In this document: in pieces, positions 58,582 to 64,000 of the stretch
Layout: every line of letters starts with the position of its first letter
Numbering within the stretch: the first letter of the stretch is position 1
DNA from: Mimachlamys varia
Lineage: Eukaryota > Mollusca > Bivalvia > Pectinida > Pectinidae
Reading direction: 5' to 3'
DNA: 64,000 nt
Assembly (NCBI GenBank): GCA_947623455.1
Contig: OX392527.1
Coordinates: 9,792,001-9,856,000, forward strand
Position numbers and translations under genes: made by a program
Notes under the pieces: generated by a model
What the model was told of the DNA's origin: nothing
What the model saw: the letters and a program-made list of their open reading frames with translations, nothing else
The model's database searches: none

Positions 58582-60978
58582 TTACCCTGATACACTTGTG
58601 GGGGCCATCACTGTACCCTTATACACTTGTGGGGCCTGTCACTGTACCCTGATACACTTGAGAGGGCCATTACTGTACCCTGCTACACTTGAGAGGGCCA
58701 TCACTGTACCCTGATACATTTGAGGGGACCCATTACTGTACCTGCTACACTTGTGGGACCCATTACTGTACCCTGATATACTTGAGGGGACCCATTACTG
58801 TACCCTGATGTACTTGAGGGGACCCATCACTGTACCCTGATACACTTGTGGAGGCCATCACTGTACCCTGATACACTTGTGTAGGCATCACTGTACCCTG
58901 ATACACTTGTGGGGCCCATCACTGTACCCTGATACACTTGTGGGGGCTATCACTGTACCCTGATACACTTGTGGGGGCATCACTGTACCCTGCTACACTT
59001 GTGGGACCCATCACTGTACCCTGATACACTTGAGAGGGCCAACACTGTACCCTGATACACTTGTGGGAACCCATCACTGTACCCTGCTACACTTGTGGGA
59101 CCCATCACTGTACCCTGATACACTTGAGGGGACCCATCACTGTACCCTGATACATTTGAGGGACCCATTACTGTACCCTGCTACACTTGTGGGACCCATT
59201 ACTGTACCCTGATACACTTGAGGGGACCCATTACTGTACCCTGATATACTTGAGGGGACCCATCACTGTACCCTGATACACTTGTGGAGGCATCACTGTA
59301 CCCTGCTACACTTGTGGGGGCATCACTGTACCCTGCTACACTTGTGGGACCCATCACTGTACCCTGATACACTAGAGGGGACCCATTACTGTACCCTGCT
59401 ACACTTGTGGGACCCATCACTGTACCCTGATACACTTGAGAGGGCCATCACTGTACCCTGATACACTTGAGGGGATCCATCACTGTACCCTGCTACACTT
59501 GTGGGACCCATCACTGTACCCTGATACACTTGTGGGACCCATCACTGTATCCTGATACACTTGAGAGGGCCATCACTGTACCCTGATACATTTGAGGGGA
59601 CCCATTACTGTACCCTGCTACACTTGTGGGACCCATCACTGTATCCTGATACACTTGAGAGGGCCATCACTGTACCCTGATACACTTGAGGGGACCCATC
59701 ACTGTACCCTGCTACACTTGTGGGACCCATCACTGTACCCTGCTACACTTGTGGGACCCATCACTGTACCCTGATACATTTGAGGGGACCCATTACTGTA
59801 CCCTGATACACTTGAGGGGACCCATCACTGTACCCTGATACACTGGAGGGGACCCATTACTGTACCCTGATACACTTGTTGGACCCATTACTGTATCCTG
59901 ATACACTTGAGGGGACCCATCACTGTATCCTGATACAGTTGTGGGGGCATCACTGTACCCTGATACACTTGTGGGACCCATCACTGTACCCTGATATACT
60001 TGAGGGGACCCATCACTGTACCCTGATACACTTGTGGGGGCATCACTGTACCCTGATACACTTGTGGGGGCATCACTGTACCCTGATACACTTGTGGGGG
60101 CATCACTGTACCCTGCTACACTTGTGGGGGCCATCACTGTACCCTGATACACTTGAGGGGACCAATCACTGTACCCTGCTACACTTGTGGGACCCATCAC
60201 TGTACCCTGCTACACTTGTGGGACCCATCACTGTACCCTGATACATTTGAGGGAACCCATTACTGTACCCTGATACACTTGAGGGGACCCATCACTGTAC
60301 CCTGATACACTGGAGGGGACCCATCACTGTACCCTGATACATTTGAGGGGACCCATCACTGTACCCTGATACATTTGAGGGGACCCATTACTGTACCCTG
60401 ATACACTTGAGGGGACCCATTACTGTACCCTGCTGCACTTGTGGGGGCATCACTGTACCCTGATACACTGGAGGGGACCCATTACTGTACCCTGATACAC
60501 TTGTTGGACCCATTACTGTATCCTGATACACTTGAGGGGACCCATCACTGTACCCTGATATACTTGAGGGGACCCATCACTGTACCCTGATACACTTGTG
60601 GGGGCATCACTGTACCCTGATACACTTGTGGGGGCATCACTGTACCCTGATACACTTGTGGGGGCATCACTGTACCCTGCTACACTTGTGGGGGCATCAC
60701 TGTATCCTGCTACACTTGTGGGGGCCATCACTGTACCCTGTAAACTTGTGGGGGCCATCACTGTACCCTGATACACTTTAGAGGGCCATCACTGTACCCT
60801 GATACACTTGTGGGGGCATCACTGTACCCTGATGCACTTGTGGGACCCACCACTGTACCCTGATACACTTGTGGGGGCATCACTGTACCCTGATACACTT
60901 GTGGGGGCATCACTGTACCCTGCTACACTTGTGGGGGCATCACTGTACCCTGATACACTTGTGGGGGCATCACTGTAC
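58582..60978. repeat. 30-32-bp minisatellite, about 78 copies
   Basis: Unit ACTGTACCCTGATACACTTG plus TGGGACCCATC. Main variants are TGGGGGCATC, AGGGGACCCATT, AGAGGGCCATC and CTGCTACAC in place of CTGATACAC. Variant strings recur in blocks (for example three successive TGGGGGCATC copies at about 60025-60110 and 60598-60690). Confidence 0.95.
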
Positions 60979-61119
60979 CTGAAGGATCAGTATTTACATG
61001 TTGCTCATGCAAAAGAAACTTGTTGGCTGTATGTTGTGTGGAGTGAGAGAGACAGACAGCTGTTGTGCACCACTTGGCAGTCCACATTACTCTACCCCAA
61101 ACTGACAGGGCTGTCATAG

Positions 61120-61800
61120 TATCATCCACCTTACCACAGGAGTCCTACCATCTCCCTACACCTCTGATTCATACAGTTCCTATAGCTATACCTTACCACT
61201 GGAGTCCTACCATCTCCCTACACCTCTGATTCATACAGTTCCTATAGCTATACCTTACCACCGGAGTCCTACCATCTCCCTACACCTCTGATTCATACAG
61301 TTCCTATAGCTATACCTTACCACTGGAGTCCTACCATCTCCCTACACCTCCGATTCATACAGTTTCTATAGCTATACCTTACCACATGAGTCCTACCATC
61401 TCCCTACACCCCTGATTCATACAGTTCCTATAGCTATACCTTACCACTGGAGTCCTACCATCTCCATACACCTCTGATTCATACAGTTCCTATAGCTATA
61501 CCTTACCACAAGAGTCCTACCATCTCCCTACACCTCTGATTCATACAGTTCCTATAGCTATACCTTACCACAAGAGTCCTACTATCTCCCTACACCCCTG
61601 ATTCATACAGTTCCTATATATATAGCTATACCTTACCACAAGAGTCCTACCATCTCCCTACACCTCTGATTCATACAGTTTCTATAGCTATACCTTACCA
61701 CAAGAGTCCTACCATCTCCCTACACCTCTGATTCATACAGTTCCTATAGCTATACCTTACCACAAGAGTCCTACCATCTCCCTACACCTCTGATTTATAC
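61120..61800. repeat. 62-bp minisatellite, 11 copies
   Basis: Unit TACCTTACCACAGGAGTCCT, ACCATCTCCCTACACCTCTG, ATTCATACAGTTCCTATAGC. One copy (near 61617) has an ATATAT expansion. Confidence 0.95.
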
Positions 61801-61802
61801 AA

Positions 61803-61875
61803 TTTTATTATGGTCGGGTGGTTAACGCTTAGCCTTCCATGCGGACAATCAGGGTTCAATCCCGTAGTCATCGTA
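61803..61875 (+). repeat. tRNA-like sequence, probable SINE head
   Basis: ATGGTCGGGTGGTTAACGC (A-box-like), CCTTCCATGCGG (anticodon-arm-like) and CAGGGTTCAATCCCG (B box and T arm) have tRNA order and spacing, right after the 62-bp array. The acceptor arms do not pair, so a functional tRNA is unlikely. Confidence 0.55.
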
Positions 61876-62442
61876 TGCATGGAGTATTCTGTTTTTCTCC
61901 TGCCAACACTACTACATCAACCCATATGAAATGGTTTGGGATGGGTGTTGCAGTATTTGTGCTGTAGCAATGCCATTGGAAGCACAGTCCCACTACCAAC
62001 AGATCATGATACATCTCCAGCACAGGCGCATACATGGCTTCATGTCTATTAATTTTGTTTCTAAAACTTGAACAAAATTGGTTTTTTAAATAATTTACAG
62101 CCGAAATAAAACATTCAACCTGAGCACAAACACCATGCTTGAACATGAGAACTGTGTCATGAATACGGGCCCAAGTCTCTGTGCACATTGGTATAGAGAA
62201 TTAATACAATCCTCTATTAAATCCACACATTTTAAGGTACATAGTATCCCTATTTATCACATAACTGAACCGTTCAGTCATGTCACACGGCCATGTCATA
62301 AATATGGTATTACACATGTGTAATAACACGATTGTCCTGGTAGTGAAAATTGTACTGAGAAAGAAGAAATCCTTTCTTATAGAGAATGAATTTGAGAGTT
62401 TTGGTGTATTTTCTCATAAATATAAATTATGTGATAAATAGA
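61876..62442. other. BICC1 intron 1, unique segment
   Basis: No gene recognised. The palindrome TTACACATGTGTAA occurs at about 62310-62323. Confidence 0.45.
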
Positions 62443-62584
62443 ATCTTACACTTGTGTCCATGCAATATGGAATTTATTAAACGAGTTCAATAATTTAATA
62501 TGTCACGAACTTTTAGGTGAGTAACATATTAAATTATTTAACAAGTTTAATAAATTCCATTTTACATCGACACTCGTGTAAGAT
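62443..62584. mobile_element. Fold-back element with 61-bp arms
   Basis: Arms 62443-62503 and 62524-62584 are imperfect reverse complements (ATCTTACAC with GTGTAAGAT; ATGGAATTTATTAAAC with GTTTAATAAATTCCAT; AATAATTTAATATGT with ACATATTAAATTATT) around a 20-base spacer. AT-rich MITE-like hairpin with no coding content. Confidence 0.85.
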
Positions 62585-63224
62585 CCTCTATATCTCCATA
62601 CAATGAATGCAGATATAGGTACAACCCCCAAGGGTATGCTGCTTGGGCTTTGCAGCATCTAGACCTCACAGTGACTCTTCTTATGTCTCAACTGATCTTT
62701 CTGTACCTTTCACTTTGTCGTTCTGTTTTCCAAGGTCATCCTTTGTAACATGGTTCCTGTAATTTACTCCAGGTTCCCGTCCATGTATTTCCTTATGACT
62801 AAAGGGTATATAACCTGACTTACAGGTTCCTTGCTGTTTCCCTTTGTTAAGTTTACATAGTTTATGATATGTATTCAGTGTTCTCATTATAGTCTTTATC
62901 GTGTGAACAGCTTTTTATGGTAACAACATAATTACATTGTATCATAAAGGAGAAGAAAAAGTAGTAATTTTCTAATGACTCAATGTAATTCAGTACCATT
63001 TGTTAGTTTGTTTGTATTATTTCAGCTCATTGATTTTAAACGTCTATATATTTACTTGGCAGGAAGACAGATATCAATATTGTACCTCATTCAAATGTGT
63101 CATCACATAGGTAAAAGTAGGTTACAATGGTTTGTTTGATGATCCCATGAAGGCACGGCAAACACATCAATACAATCAATGTGTAAGTTTCTCTACATAG
63201 AACAGAATCAGTCTTTGGGGTATA
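62585..63224. other. BICC1 intron 1, unique segment
   Basis: No gene, RNA or array recognised. Confidence 0.5.
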
Positions 63225-64000
63225 CAACGTCCTGTCCCTTTGAGCCAGTGACGTGTCTGTCCACTCACTAAGTAGAGGAGAAATTGTCTTTTTAGCCAGT
63301 GACTTATCTATACTACAGGTATCCACTCTAAGTAGGGGTGAGCTTGTCTTTGAGCCAATGACTTATCTATACTACAGGTATCCACTCTAAGTAGAGGACA
63401 GCTTGTCTTTTTAGCCAGTGACTTTTCTTTACTATCTACTCACTAAGTAGAGGAGAGCTTGTCTTTGAGTCAGTGACTTATCTATACTACAGCTGGTATC
63501 CACTCTAAGTAGAGGAACTCTTGTCTTTGAGTCAGTGACTTATCTATACTACAGGTATCCACTCTAAGTAGGGGTGAGCTTGTCTTTGAGCCAATGACTT
63601 ATCTATACTACAGGTATCCACTCTAAGTAGAGGAGAGCTTGTCTTTGAGTCAGTGACTTATCTATACTACAGGTATCCACTGTAAGTAGAGGAGAGCTTG
63701 TCTTTGAGTCAGTGACTTATCTATACTACAGGTATCCACTCTAAGTAGAGGAGAGCTTGTCTTTGAGTCAGTGACTTATCTATACTACAGGTATCCACTC
63801 TAAGTAGAGGAGAGCTTGTCTTTGAGTCAGTGACTTATCTATACTACAGGTATCCACTCTAAGTAGAGGAGAGCTTGTCTTTGAGTCAGTGACTTATCTA
63901 TACTACAGCTGGTATCCACTCTAAGTAGAGGAGAGCTTGTCTTTGAGTCAGTGACTTATCTATACTACAGGTATCCACTGTAAGTAGAGGAGAGCTTGTC
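63225..64000. repeat. 59-bp minisatellite running off the right edge
   Basis: About 12-13 copies of a ~59-bp unit (TATCTATACTACAGGTATCC, ACTCTAAGTAGAGGAGAGCT, TGTCTTTGAGTCAGTGACT). The left copies are diverged and the right copies near-identical. The array is still running at base 64000, so its full length is unknown. Confidence 0.95.

Noticed and set aside
61803..61875. Functional tRNA gene
   Set aside because: A- and B-box words are present, but acceptor stems do not pair; it is better described as a SINE head.
5359..64000. CRISPR-like interpretation of the regularly spaced repeats
   Set aside because: Units are contiguous tandem repeats without unique spacers, in an intron-containing animal genome.

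Overview
The window is animal nuclear DNA, most likely from a bivalve or other mollusc. I infer this from metazoan gene families with GT-AG introns and long AT-rich intergenic stretches. The repeats also fit: tRNA-headed SINE-like pieces, a hammerhead-bearing repeat, and families I associate with bivalve genomes. The species cannot be named from sequence alone.

Four protein genes can be supported. (1) 453-2902, minus: five-prime part of a membrane-anchored short-chain dehydrogenase of the BDH1/retinol-dehydrogenase type; its last exon(s) are not seen. (2) 11551-30767, plus: a complete 12-exon CCZ1 gene (464 residues), subunit of the MON1-CCZ1 exchange factor for Rab7. (3) 40540-40720, plus: first coding exon of a Bicaudal-C (BICC1) homologue, whose other exons must lie downstream. 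(4) 42154-44781, minus: an 875-residue intronless, transposase-like gene inside BICC1 intron 1.

The rest is dominated by tandem repeats. About twenty arrays with units of 13-157 bp occupy roughly 40 percent of the window by my hand estimate. Many have units divisible by 3 and no stop codons, so they create long false ORFs (up to 959 codons). Layout: SDR gene with satellite-filled introns (0.4-2.9 kb); decayed non-LTR retrotransposon (4.25-5.3); 54-bp array (5.36-8.46); CCZ1 with arrays in introns 3, 6, 7, 8 and 9 and the 3' UTR (11.3-31.9); 24-bp and 47-bp arrays (33.5-36.06); hammerhead/retrozyme-like repeat (36.38-36.89); BICC1 exon 1 (40.5); transposase-like gene with its motif cluster (41.4-45.84); then BICC1 intron 1 filled with five large arrays and two fold-back elements, and a sixth array running off the right edge.

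Most notable: (a) in CCZ1 introns 6, 7 and 8 the tandem arrays copy the end of the preceding exon together with its 5' splice site, giving dozens of decoy donors; (b) about a dozen copies of a GTAACGTATCTG-like motif flank, but do not enter, the transposase-like gene; (c) a hammerhead ribozyme core lies in one of two tandem copies 378 bp apart; (d) a 4-kb element with ~90-bp inverted termini sits in CCZ1 intron 8, and its ends recur as a 73-bp mini-element at 40.24 kb.
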